Source of the DNA: Bradyrhizobium sp. S69
GTDB taxonomy: Bacteria; Pseudomonadota; Alphaproteobacteria; Rhizobiales; Xanthobacteraceae
Direction: 5' to 3'
NCBI RefSeq assembly: GCF_009766005.1
Contig: NZ_LMUK01000060.1
Location: 245,589 to 309,588 of the forward strand
DNA: 64,000 bases
How positions within the stretch are numbered: position 1 is the stretch's first letter; the number at the start of each line of letters is the position of its first letter. A model generated the notes under the pieces. The model worked only from the letters and a program-made list of their open reading frames with translations, had not been told where the DNA came from and did no database searches. The position numbers and the translations under genes are program-made. Below, one piece after another: positions 18,190 through 25,840 of this stretch.

Positions 18190-18312
18190 TCATGCCCGGC
18201 CTTGTGCCGGGCATCCACGTCTTTCTTGATAGGACTGCGTGAAGACGTGGATGGCCGGCCATAGGCGAGCTGGAAGCGACGCCGTCCTTCAGACGGCTAC
18301 GCCCGGCCATGA
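18190..18312. repeat. Palindromic repeat (ATGCCCGGC family), composite
   Basis: TCATGCCCGGCCTTGTGCCG is followed by GGCATCCACGTC and, inverted, GACGTGGATGGCCGGCCATAG, then GACGCCGTCC and CGCCCGGCCATGACGG. It fills the gap between ridA and marR. Same family as 9652-9785 and 39953-40041. Confidence 0.75.
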
Positions 18313-18323
18313 CGGCAGTTACA

Positions 18324-18800
18324 TTAATACGCCTCCGTCTTGCTCACCTCGTGGGGCGTCTGCACCAGATCGAGGCTCTGCTCGATCTTGCCGAGCAGCA
18401 TGGCAAAATCCCTTTGCTCGCGGGGCGAGAGGCAGGACAGGATGTCCTGCTCCTTGCGCAACAGCCGCGGGAACAATTCCTCGTAGAGTTTTCGGCCCTT
18501 ACGGGTGAGCCGCAGGTCGAATTCTCGGCGGTCGTCCGCATTCTCGACCCGTTCGATGGCGCCGCGCTCGAGCAAGGACGTCACCGCCCGGCTGATGGTC
18601 GATTTGTGGGTTCTTGTGCATTGCGAGATAAATTGCGCGCTGCACGGGGTCTCGCGAAATCCCAATGTCGCCATCACGCGCCATGCGGGAACGTCGAGGC
18701 CGTAACGTTCGGCATATTCGCTCGCCAGCGCCATGCTGACCTCGGCGGCCAGGCGGCTGAGCCGGAACGGCATAAATCCAAGAAGATCGAGTTTTGCCAA
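18324..18800 (-). CDS. MarR family transcriptional regulator
   Basis: This 158-residue winged-helix repressor has the MarR core: GLDVPAWRVMATLGF, then the recognition helix region CTRTHKSTISRAVTSLLERG, and the wing ADDRREFDLRLTRKG. I take TTG at 18800 as the start because GGAG sits just upstream; the next ATG (18773) would remove the first helix. It is divergent from the FAD hydroxylase gene, and a near-perfect 28-base palindrome lies in the gap. It therefore probably represses itself and the aromatic operon and is released by an aromatic ligand. The ligand is not known. Confidence 0.92.
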   Translation of the reverse strand: MAKLDLLGFMPFRLSRLAAEVSMALASEYAERYGLDVPAWRVMATLGFRETPCSAQFISQCTRTHKSTISRAVTSLLERGAIERVENADDRREFDLRLTRKGRKLYEELFPRLLRKEQDILSCLSPREQRDFAMLLGKIEQSLDLVQTPHEVSKTEAY

Positions 18801-18842
18801 AGCCGCTCCAATTTAAGTTGACGGCGGGACGCGTCAGGCGTT

Positions 18843-18870
18843 TAAGATAGTTGCACGTGAAACTATCTTA
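18843..18870. promoter_or_regulatory. Probable MarR operator
   Basis: TAAGATAGTT (18843-18852) and AACTATCTTA (18861-18870) are perfect inverted 10-base arms around an 8-base spacer that itself contains CACGTG. It sits between the divergent marR and FAD-hydroxylase genes, 64 bases before the latter's ATG. Size and placement fit a MarR dimer site. Confidence 0.8.
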
Positions 18871-18933
18871 GCCGTGATCCGGTTGCTTGACCAGTCCAAG
18901 GTTTGCAAAGGTTGAACGTCAAGGGTTGAAGAC

Positions 18934-20538
18934 ATGGCGCAGACCAAAACCCAATTCGGCTACCGTCGCCATCCCGATCAGGATCGGCGCGATGGCGACC
19001 CCGCGGAACATGCCGTCGTGGTGGTCGGCGCCGGTCCGGTCGGGCTGTCGCTGGCGATCGACCTGGCGCAGCGCGGCCAGTCCGTTGTGCTGCTCGACGA
19101 CGCCGACCGGATCGGCGAGGGTTCGCGCGCGATCTGCTTTTCCAAGCGCTCGCTGGAATTCTGGGACCGGCTCGGCATCGGCCAGCGCATGGTCGACAAG
19201 GGCGTGGTGTGGAGTGTCGGCAAGATCTTTCACGGCGACCACCTGCTTTATCAGTTCAACCTGCTGCCGGAACAAGGCCACAAGCGGCCCGCCTTCATCA
19301 ATCTCCAGCAATTCTACGCCGAGGCCTATCTGGTGGATCGGGTCGAGGAGCTTCCCAATATCGATCTGCGCTGGCGCAACAAGGTGACGGGCCTTGAAGT
19401 CCGTAACGACCATGTGGTGCTGACGATCGAGACCCCGGACGGGCCCTATCGGATTGGAGCCAGCTATCTCGTGGCGTGCGACGGCGCGCGGTCGTCGTTG
19501 CGTCAAATGGTGGGCGCTGAGTTTGCCGGTCAGGTGTTCGAAGACCAGTTCCTGATCGCCGACGTCAAGATGGCGGCCGAATTTCCCACCGAGCGCTGGT
19601 TCTGGTTCGACCCGCCGTTTCACGCCGGAAGGTCGGCGCTGCTGCACAAGCAGCCCGACGACATCTGGCGGATCGATCTGCAACTCAATCCGGACGCGGA
19701 TCCGACGGTCGAGAAGCGGCCGGAAAATGTCCGGCCGCGGCTCGCGCGCATGCTGGGTCACGACAAGTTCGAGTTCGAATGGATCTCGCTGTACAAATTC
19801 CAGTGCCGACGGATGGAAAGATTTCTGCACGGCCGGGTGATGTTCGCCGGCGATGCCGCGCACCAGGTCTCGCCGTTCGGGGCGAGGGGCGCCAATTCCG
19901 GGCTGGAGGATGCCGAGAACCTGGCGTGGAAGCTGGACCGCGTGCTGCGCGGAAGTTCACCGCAAGCGTTGCTCGCGACCTATCACACCGAGCGAAGTGC
20001 CGCGGCGGATGAGAACATCCGGGAATCGACCCGTTCGACCGATTTCATGGCGCCTGTTTCACCGCAGGAGGCGCGATTGCGCAAGGCCGTGCTGTCGCTG
20101 GCCAAGGAAACCGAATTCGGCAAGCGTATGATCAATGGCGGACGGCTCTCGGTGCCTTCGGTCTATGAATCGCCGCTGTCCTCGGCCGATGGTGACGACT
20201 GGCGCGGTGGTCCGCGGCCCGGCACCTCGATGCCCGATGCGCCGGTTGCCGGCGAGGCCGCATTCCTGACCGAAGCCTTCATCAAGGCGGGAAAGCGGTT
20301 TACGCTGCTCGCGTTCAGCAATGGCGCTGATATCGATACGCCCGAGGACGTCGGCGTGATCCGTATCGGCGGTCCTGACGGGTTGGCCGATCCGCAGGGG
20401 TTGGCGTCCCGGCGCTACGATGCCGAACCCGGCACCGCCTATCTGCTGCGGCCGGATGGTTATGTCGCGGCCCGTTTCCGGCATCCGACCCGCGCCGCGC
20501 TCGACGCCGCGCTGGCGCGTGCCACGGGCCATAGCTGA
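18934..20538 (+). CDS. FAD-dependent aromatic hydroxylase (MhpA/phenol-hydroxylase-like)
   Basis: This 534-residue class A flavoprotein monooxygenase has the dinucleotide fold VVVVGAGPVGLSLAIDLA at about 28-45, the DG motif in VACDGARSS, and the GD motif in VMFAGDAAHQVSPFGARG. The C-terminal part has the thioredoxin-like extension seen in MhpA/PheA-type enzymes. These enzymes insert a hydroxyl group into a phenolic ring using NAD(P)H and O2. The gene is the first of a run leading to hmgA and fahA. A reasonable guess is that it makes homogentisate (for example from 3-hydroxyphenylacetate) or another ring-cleavage substrate. That guess rests on context only. It is followed after 11 bases by the DUF2783 gene. 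Confidence 0.88.
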   Translation: MAQTKTQFGYRRHPDQDRRDGDPAEHAVVVVGAGPVGLSLAIDLAQRGQSVVLLDDADRIGEGSRAICFSKRSLEFWDRLGIGQRMVDKGVVWSVGKIFHGDHLLYQFNLLPEQGHKRPAFINLQQFYAEAYLVDRVEELPNIDLRWRNKVTGLEVRNDHVVLTIETPDGPYRIGASYLVACDGARSSLRQMVGAEFAGQVFEDQFLIADVKMAAEFPTERWFWFDPPFHAGRSALLHKQPDDIWRIDLQLNPDADPTVEKRPENVRPRLARMLGHDKFEFEWISLYKFQCRRMERFLHGRVMFAGDAAHQVSPFGARGANSGLEDAENLAWKLDRVLRGSSPQALLATYHTERSAAADENIRESTRSTDFMAPVSPQEARLRKAVLSLAKETEFGKRMINGGRLSVPSVYESPLSSADGDDWRGGPRPGTSMPDAPVAGEAAFLTEAFIKAGKRFTLLAFSNGADIDTPEDVGVIRIGGPDGLADPQGLASRRYDAEPGTAYLLRPDGYVAARFRHPTRAALDAALARATGHS

Positions 20539-20549
20539 AAGTCGCGCGC

Positions 20550-20777
20550 ATGACATTGTCGACGGAATCGAATTTCACCAAGCCGGATGACGCGTTTCGC
20601 GCGGTCGTCGAGGCTCATCGCGGCCTGAGCGACGCGCAGAGCGCCGATCTCGATGCGGCGCTGGTGCTGATCCTGGCCAACCATATCGGCGATATCGGGG
20701 TGTTGCGCGAGGCAATTGAGCTTGCAAAGCGGCGGATGGCGACAGCAGACCAACAGGCGCAGCAACAGCAACAATAG
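20550..20777 (+). CDS. DUF2783 family small protein
   Basis: This 75-residue acidic helical protein has the segment LSDAQSADLDAALVLILANHIGD and a Gln-rich tail. It fits the DUF2783 family as I remember it, whose members sit beside flavin hydroxylases in alphaproteobacteria. No catalytic motif is visible. It starts 11 bases after the hydroxylase and is probably translated from the same message, perhaps as an accessory subunit. Function is unknown. Confidence 0.75.
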   Translation: MTLSTESNFTKPDDAFRAVVEAHRGLSDAQSADLDAALVLILANHIGDIGVLREAIELAKRRMATADQQAQQQQQ

Positions 20778-20800
20778 AAAGAATGAAAATATGTTTAGCC

Positions 20801-20880
20801 GTCATTGCGAGCGAAGCGAAGCAATCCAGAGCGACAGAAAGAACTGGATTGCTTCGTCGCAAGAGCTCCTCGCAATGACG
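20801..20880. repeat. Palindromic repeat (GTCATTGCGAG / CTCGCAATGAC family)
   Basis: Outer arms GTCATTGCGAGCGAAGCGAA and CTCGCAATGAC and inner arms GAAGCAATCCAG and CTGGATTGCTTC are inverted. Same family as 24724-24838 and 52061-52140. Confidence 0.85.
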
Positions 20881-20922
20881 GTCTTGGCCTTTCAAACAAA
20901 TATCTCGAAGGAAAGAAAATAA

Positions 20923-21876
20923 ATGGCAAAAGGTTTCGCATCCACCACCGACATGGCGGAAAAGAAGATCACCTTCTCCGAGATCGGCACTGATCTCTAT
21001 GCCTTCACGGCGGAAGGCGATCCGAACTCCGCGGTGATCGTCGGTGATGATGGCTGCCTGGTGTTCGACGCGCAGGCGACGCCGGCGATGGCCAATAAAG
21101 TGATCGAGCGGGTGCGCACGGTCACCGACAAGCCGATCAAATATGTCGTGCTGTCGCATTATCACGCGGTGCGCGTGCTCGGCGCCTCCGCCTACAAGGC
21201 GCAAGGCGTCATCGCGTCGCAGGAGACCTACCGGTTGGTCGAAGAGCGCGGCCAGCAGGATTGGGATTCGGAATATGGCCGCTTTCCGCGGCTGTTCCAG
21301 GATGCCGAGAGCATTCCCGGACTGACCTGGCCGACGCTGACCTTCGAAGGCGAGATGTCGATCTATCTCGGAAAGCGCGAAGTGCGGCTGATGCAGCTCG
21401 GCGCGGGACACACTTCGGGCGATATCGTGGCCTGGGTGCCGGATGCCGAAGTGATGTTTTCCGGCGATCTGATCGAATATCATTCCGCCTGTTATTGCGG
21501 CGATGCTCACTTGCGCGAATGGCCGGCGACGCTGAACGAAATCCGGGCCTTCAATCCCAAGGCGATCGCGCCGGGCCGCGGTGATGCGCTGAAAGGCATC
21601 GCGACCGGCCGCGACGCCATCGCGATGACCCGCGATTTCGTCTCGACGCTGTATGGTGCGGCCGAAAGCGCGGTCGCCAAGGGCCGCAATCTCAAGGAGA
21701 CGATGGCGTCCACCCGCGAGGTGATGGATCCGAAGTTCTCGAGCTTTGCGATCTATGAGCACTGCCTGCCGTTCAACGTCTCGCGGGCGTTCGACGAGGC
21801 GTCGGGGATCGACGATCCCGTGATCTGGACCGACAAGCGCGATCAGGAAATGTGGGCCAGCTTGCAAGGAGGATGA
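20923..21876 (+). CDS. Metallo-beta-lactamase-fold protein with altered metal motif, homogentisate-cluster associated
   Basis: This 317-residue protein has the MBL fold: an early AVIVGDDGCLVFDAQAT strand-turn, LSHYHAVRV where HxHxDH is expected, LGAGHTSGD, and FSGDLIEY. In the HxHxDH motif the two His are kept (H79, H81) but Asp and the third His are Val83 and Arg84. The binuclear zinc site is therefore incomplete, although the later His and Asp remain. It could bind one metal or have a non-hydrolytic role. Its stop is two bases from the hmgA start, so it belongs to the same operon. Its role in homogentisate breakdown is not known to me. Confidence 0.82.
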   Translation: MAKGFASTTDMAEKKITFSEIGTDLYAFTAEGDPNSAVIVGDDGCLVFDAQATPAMANKVIERVRTVTDKPIKYVVLSHYHAVRVLGASAYKAQGVIASQETYRLVEERGQQDWDSEYGRFPRLFQDAESIPGLTWPTLTFEGEMSIYLGKREVRLMQLGAGHTSGDIVAWVPDAEVMFSGDLIEYHSACYCGDAHLREWPATLNEIRAFNPKAIAPGRGDALKGIATGRDAIAMTRDFVSTLYGAAESAVAKGRNLKETMASTREVMDPKFSSFAIYEHCLPFNVSRAFDEASGIDDPVIWTDKRDQEMWASLQGG

Positions 21877-21878
21877 CC

Positions 21879-23225
21879 ATGAACATCAATACCTCGCCTG
21901 ACATCATCAACCGGGCTTCCGTCGGCATCGCGCCGGGCTATATGTCCGGCTTCGGCAACAGCTTCGAAACCGAGGCGCTGCCAGGCGCGCTGCCGATCGG
22001 CCGCAACTCGCCGCAGCGCTGCGCCTACGGACTTTACGCCGAGCAATTGTCCGGCTCGCCGTTCACCGCGCCGCGCGGCAGCAATGAGCGCTCCTGGCTC
22101 TATCGCATCCGGCCGTCGGTCAGGCACTCGGGACGCTTTGCCAGGATCGATGCGGGACTGTGGCGCACCGCGCCGTGCCACGAAGCCGGGTTGCCGATCG
22201 CGCAATTGCGCTGGGATCCGGCGCCGATTCCAACGCACGACCAGACCTTCTTGCAGGGCGTGCAGACCATGACCACGGCGGGTGACGCCAACACCCAGGC
22301 CGGCATGGCCGCGCATGTTTTCCTGATCACCCAGTCGATGGTCGATCAGCATTTCTATAATGCCGATGGCGAGATGCTGTTCGTACCGCAGCAGGGCAAT
22401 TTGAGCTTCGTCACCGAGTTCGGCCGCATCGATATCGAGCCCGCCGAAATCGCGGTGATTCCGCGCGGCGTGAAGTTTCGCGTCGAGATTCCGTCCGGTC
22501 CGGCGCGCGGTTATCTCTGCGAGAATTACGGCGGCGCTTTCACGCTGCCGGAGCGCGGCCCGATCGGCGCCAATTGCCTGGCCAATGCGCGCGATTTCCT
22601 CACCCCCGTGGCGGCGTATGAAGACAAGGACACGCCGACCGAGTTGTTCGTGAAATGGGGCGGCGAGCTGTTCAAGACCACCTTGCCGCATTCGCCGATC
22701 GACGTGGTGGCGTGGCATGGCAATTACGCGCCGTATAAATACGATTTGCGGACGTTCTCGCCGGTCGGCGCCATCGGGTTCGATCACCCGGATCCGTCGA
22801 TCTTCACGGTGATGACCTCGCCGTCGGAGACCGCGGGCACCGCCAATATCGATTTTGTGATCTTTCCGGAGCGCTGGGCGGTGGCGGAAAACACCTTCCG
22901 TCCGCCCTGGTATCACATGAACATCATGTCGGAATTCATGGGGCTGATCTACGGCGTCTACGACGCCAAGCCGCAAGGCTTTACGCCCGGCGGCATCAGC
23001 CTGCACAACATGATGCTGCCGCACGGGCCGGATCGCCAGGCGTTCGACCACGCCAGCAATTCCGAACTCAAGCCGGTCAAGCTGACCGGCACCATGGCCT
23101 TCATGTTCGAAACCCGCTACCCGCAGCGTGTCACCAAACACGCCGCTGAAACCCCGACCCTGCAGGACGATTACGCGGATTGCTGGAACGGCCTGGAGAA
23201 GCGTTTCGATCCGAACAAGCCGTAG
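21879..23225 (+). CDS. hmgA: Homogentisate 1,2-dioxygenase
   Basis: This iron(II) dioxygenase opens the ring of homogentisate to give maleylacetoacetate. The 448-residue product has the family start GYMSGFGNSFETEALPGALP, the segment GNLSFVTEFG, and the C-terminal metal region FRPPWYHMNIMSEFMGLIYG with GGISLHNMMLPHGPD, which supplies the His and Glu ligands. I take ATG at 21879 as the start because AGGAGG ends six bases before it. An upstream in-frame GTG at 21852 would lie inside the MBL gene. It is followed, after a repeat element, by fahA. Confidence 0.96.
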   Translation: MNINTSPDIINRASVGIAPGYMSGFGNSFETEALPGALPIGRNSPQRCAYGLYAEQLSGSPFTAPRGSNERSWLYRIRPSVRHSGRFARIDAGLWRTAPCHEAGLPIAQLRWDPAPIPTHDQTFLQGVQTMTTAGDANTQAGMAAHVFLITQSMVDQHFYNADGEMLFVPQQGNLSFVTEFGRIDIEPAEIAVIPRGVKFRVEIPSGPARGYLCENYGGAFTLPERGPIGANCLANARDFLTPVAAYEDKDTPTELFVKWGGELFKTTLPHSPIDVVAWHGNYAPYKYDLRTFSPVGAIGFDHPDPSIFTVMTSPSETAGTANIDFVIFPERWAVAENTFRPPWYHMNIMSEFMGLIYGVYDAKPQGFTPGGISLHNMMLPHGPDRQAFDHASNSELKPVKLTGTMAFMFETRYPQRVTKHAAETPTLQDDYADCWNGLEKRFDPNKP

Positions 23226-23230
23226 AGTTT

Positions 23231-23402
23231 CTTACCCTCCCCTGGAGGGGGAGGGTCGGCTCACATTGAGCGAAGCGAAATGTGAGACGGGGTGGGGTGG
23301 AGCAGTGTTACGGCACAACGCATCGCCACCCCACCCCGCCGCTCTACCGGACGACGCTGCGCGTCGCCGGGTCGCGTCGACCCTCCCCCTCCAGGGGAGG
23401 GT
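23231..23402. repeat. Palindromic repeat (CCCTCCCCTGGAGGGGGAGG arms)
   Basis: The left arm CCCTCCCCTGGAGGGGGAGG and the right arm CCTCCCCCTCCAGGGGAGGG are inverted copies, with inner units GTGAGACGGGGTGGGGTGG and CCACCCCACCCCG. It sits between hmgA and fahA inside the presumed operon. Confidence 0.85.
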
Positions 23403-23445
23403 GAAGAGAGCCGCCTTCGAAAACACCTCTAATCTCGGAAAAACG

Positions 23446-24717
23446 ATGCCTCACCCCAACGACCCAAAACTCCGCTCCTTCATCGACGTCGACGCCACCT
23501 CGGACTTCCCGATCCAGAACCTGCCTTATGGCGTGTTCTCGTCGAAGGATGGACTTGCCCCGCGCGTCGGCGTCGCGATCGGCAATTACGTGCTAGATCT
23601 CTGGGAGCTCGAACAGGACTCGAGGCTTGATGTCGGCGCGCTCGGGGTGTTCGCCGGGCCGACGCTGAACGCCTTCATGGCGTTAGGTCCCAAAGTCTGG
23701 TCGCAGACGCGCGCGCGGATCAGCGAATTGCTGCGGCATGACAATCCGGAGCTGCGCGACAACAGTGAATTGCGCTCGCGCGCGCTGGTACCGATGGCGA
23801 ACGTCAAGCTTTATCTGCCGATCGCGGTCGCCGGTTACACCGATTTCTATTCGTCGAGGGAGCACGCCACCAATGTCGGCGTTATGTTCCGCGGCAAGGA
23901 CAACGCGCTGCAGCCGAACTGGCTGCATATGCCGATCGGCTACAACGGCCGTGCCTCCACCGTGGTGGTCAGCGGCACCAAGGTGCGCCGGCCGCGCGGC
24001 CAGCTCAAACCGCCGACCGCCGAGGTGCCGAGTTTTGGAGCCTGCAAGCGGCTCGATTTCGAACTCGAAATGGGTTTTGTGGTCGGGCAGCCGTCGAAAA
24101 TGGGCGAGATGCTCACCGAGAGCCAGGCGGAAGAGATGATCTTCGGCTTTGTGATTTTGAACGACTGGAGCGCACGCGATATCCAGCAATGGGAATATGT
24201 GCCGCTCGGGCCGTTCCAGGGCAAGGCGTTTGGGACCTCGATCAGCCCGTGGATCGTCACCCGCGAAGCATTGGAGCCGTTCCGCGTGCATGGGCCGGCG
24301 CAGGATCCGGCGCCGCTGCCATATTTGAAGCAGGCGCAGGCGAATAATTACGATCTGCAGCTCGATGTCGGCCTGCGCACGCCGGCGATGAACGAGGCAA
24401 TGCGGATCAGCCGCACCAATTTCAAATACATGTACTGGTCGTCGGTGCAGCAATTGGTGCACCACGCCTCGTCCGGCTGCGCCATGAATGTCGGCGATGT
24501 CCTTGGCAGCGGCACCATCAGCGGCCCGGACAAGGACGCGCGCGGCAGCCTCCTGGAAATCAGCTGGAACGGCACCGAACCGATCGAGCTGCCCGGCGGC
24601 GCCAAGCGCACCTTCCTCGAAGACGGCGATTCACTGGTGATGCGCGGCTGGTGCCAGGGTGACGGCTATCGCGTCGGTTTTGGTGAAGTCGAAGGGACGA
24701 TCCTGCCGGCGGAGTGA
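23446..24717 (+). CDS. fahA: Fumarylacetoacetase
   Basis: This is the last step of tyrosine breakdown, hydrolysing fumarylacetoacetate to fumarate and acetoacetate. The 423-residue product shows the FAH core: DFYSSREHATNVG, the GYNGRASTVVVSGT loop, LDFELEMGFVVG with the metal acids, LNDWSARDIQQWEY, and MYWSSVQQLVHHASSGC. The ATG at 23446 fits the family N-terminus. The reading frame runs open upstream through the repeat element, which is not coding. It lies 220 bases after hmgA on the same strand. Confidence 0.96.
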   Translation: MPHPNDPKLRSFIDVDATSDFPIQNLPYGVFSSKDGLAPRVGVAIGNYVLDLWELEQDSRLDVGALGVFAGPTLNAFMALGPKVWSQTRARISELLRHDNPELRDNSELRSRALVPMANVKLYLPIAVAGYTDFYSSREHATNVGVMFRGKDNALQPNWLHMPIGYNGRASTVVVSGTKVRRPRGQLKPPTAEVPSFGACKRLDFELEMGFVVGQPSKMGEMLTESQAEEMIFGFVILNDWSARDIQQWEYVPLGPFQGKAFGTSISPWIVTREALEPFRVHGPAQDPAPLPYLKQAQANNYDLQLDVGLRTPAMNEAMRISRTNFKYMYWSSVQQLVHHASSGCAMNVGDVLGSGTISGPDKDARGSLLEISWNGTEPIELPGGAKRTFLEDGDSLVMRGWCQGDGYRVGFGEVEGTILPAE

Positions 24718-24723
24718 TTGTTC

Positions 24724-24838
24724 GTCATTGCGAGGAGCGCAGCGACGAAGCAATCCAGAGCCACAAGGAAGACTGGATTGCTTCGCGGAGCCTGTCATCG
24801 GGCCGGCCAGAGGCCGGACCCGTTGGCTCGCAATGACG
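24724..24838. repeat. Palindromic repeat (GTCATTGCGAG family), with an inserted segment
   Basis: GTCATTGCGAGGAGCGCAGC and CTCGCAATGACG are the outer arms, and GAAGCAATCCAG / CTGGATTGCTTCG the inner ones. The right half carries an extra stretch (GGCCGGCCAGAGGCCGGACC) absent from the copies at 20801 and 52061. Confidence 0.8.
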
Positions 24839-24849
24839 ATGTTGGAACG

Positions 24850-25161
24850 TCACCGCGCTTCCGGCGCAATATCCCTGATCCGCGAGCAGTGCGCCGCGAC
24901 GTCGTCATGGCTGTACTTGAGATGGACGCGTTTGTCCGACGGCGGCTGGGCCTCGGCGCAGACGCCTGGCCGCCACGGCTTCGCCGGCCGGATCGGCCGC
25001 GGGGCAAAACCGCCGCCGCAGTTCGGGCAGACGTTTTGCAGGTTGGTCTCGACGCAATCCGCGCAAAACGTGCATTCATAGCTGCAGATGCGAGCGTCCG
25101 TTGCGTCTGGCGGCAGATCCTTGTCGCAATATTCGCAGTTCGGCCGGAGTTGCAGGGCCAT
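24850..25161 (-). CDS. DUF1272 family Cys-rich protein
   Basis: This 103-residue protein has about ten Cys/His residues in the first half (CEYCDKDLPP, CSYECTFCADCVE, CPNCGGGF), which suggests two zinc-ribbon or treble-clef-like sites. The pattern fits DUF1272. The C-terminal half is basic and polar. It lies between fahA and the lrp gene and is on the lrp strand, with a 85-base gap, so it may be co-transcribed downstream of some other promoter. Function unknown. Confidence 0.8.
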   Translation of the reverse strand: MALQLRPNCEYCDKDLPPDATDARICSYECTFCADCVETNLQNVCPNCGGGFAPRPIRPAKPWRPGVCAEAQPPSDKRVHLKYSHDDVAAHCSRIRDIAPEAR

Positions 25162-25246
25162 GATGTTGATCCCCCGTTGAGTTGTTACGGATTATCCCAA
25201 ATCCAAAGCCGGGCGCGATGGCGAATTTCCCTCGATTTGGGACCTG

Positions 25247-25720
25247 CTAGCGCAATGCCTTGAGCGGCAGTTTCGCGCTTTCCTTCAGGCGATCGAGCAC
25301 GATCGAGGAGCGAACATGCGCCACGCTCTGGTGCGGCATCAGCACGTTGTTGACGATGTCGGACAGGCTTTTGAGATCGCGCAATATCACCTTCAGCAGG
25401 TAATCGGCGTCGCCGGTTAGCGAATAGGCCTCCTGGATATCGTCGACCCGGTTGACCAGGGCGCGGAATCGCTTGGCATTGTCCGGCGAATGGGTCGCCA
25501 GCGTAATGTGGATGAAGGCGATCAGGTTGAAGCCGAGCGCTTCGCTGGCCAAATCAGCATGATAGCCCGCGATCACCTTCTCCTCTTCCAGCCGCATGCG
25601 CCGCCGGGAGCATTGCGACGCCGATAGGCCGACCAGATCGGCCAGTTGCTGGTTGGTGAGGCGGCCGTCGTCCTGCAGCGCGCTCAATATTTTGAGGTCA
25701 AAGCTGTCCACGGATATCAT
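25247..25720 (-). CDS. Lrp/AsnC family transcriptional regulator
   Basis: This protein of about 157 residues has the Lrp/AsnC plan: an N-terminal helix-turn-helix (FDLKILSALQDDGRLTNQQL, then GLSASQCSRRRMRLEEEKVI) and a C-terminal RAM ligand domain (AYSLTGDADYLLKV). I prefer ATG at 25720 as the start; ATG 25735 and GTG 25744 are in-frame alternatives. It is divergent from hppD, with a 21-base palindrome in between. Control of hppD by an aromatic amino acid such as tyrosine or phenylalanine is a sensible inference; the ligand is not shown by sequence. Confidence 0.9.
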   Translation of the reverse strand: MISVDSFDLKILSALQDDGRLTNQQLADLVGLSASQCSRRRMRLEEEKVIAGYHADLASEALGFNLIAFIHITLATHSPDNAKRFRALVNRVDDIQEAYSLTGDADYLLKVILRDLKSLSDIVNNVLMPHQSVAHVRSSIVLDRLKESAKLPLKALR

Positions 25721-25736
25721 GCGTATAATGCCCATA

Positions 25737-25757
25737 TGATGCACAAATCATGCATCA
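25737..25757. promoter_or_regulatory. Probable Lrp/AsnC operator upstream of hppD
   Basis: TGATGCA (25737-25743) and TGCATCA (25751-25757) are perfect inverted arms around a 7-base spacer. The site lies just upstream of the lrp start and 84 bases before the hppD ATG, so it could serve both divergent genes. Confidence 0.65.
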
Positions 25758-25840
25758 ATATAGCGGAAGGCGGCTTCATTTGCATGCACTTTGCGGCCCT
25801 GATGGCGGAAACTGCTTCCAACAGAATCAGGAGATTCGAT

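Noticed and set aside
20575..21867. Minus-strand open frame of 430 codons across the MBL gene
   Set aside because: Antisense shadow with no domain; the plus-strand MBL and DUF2783 genes explain the region.
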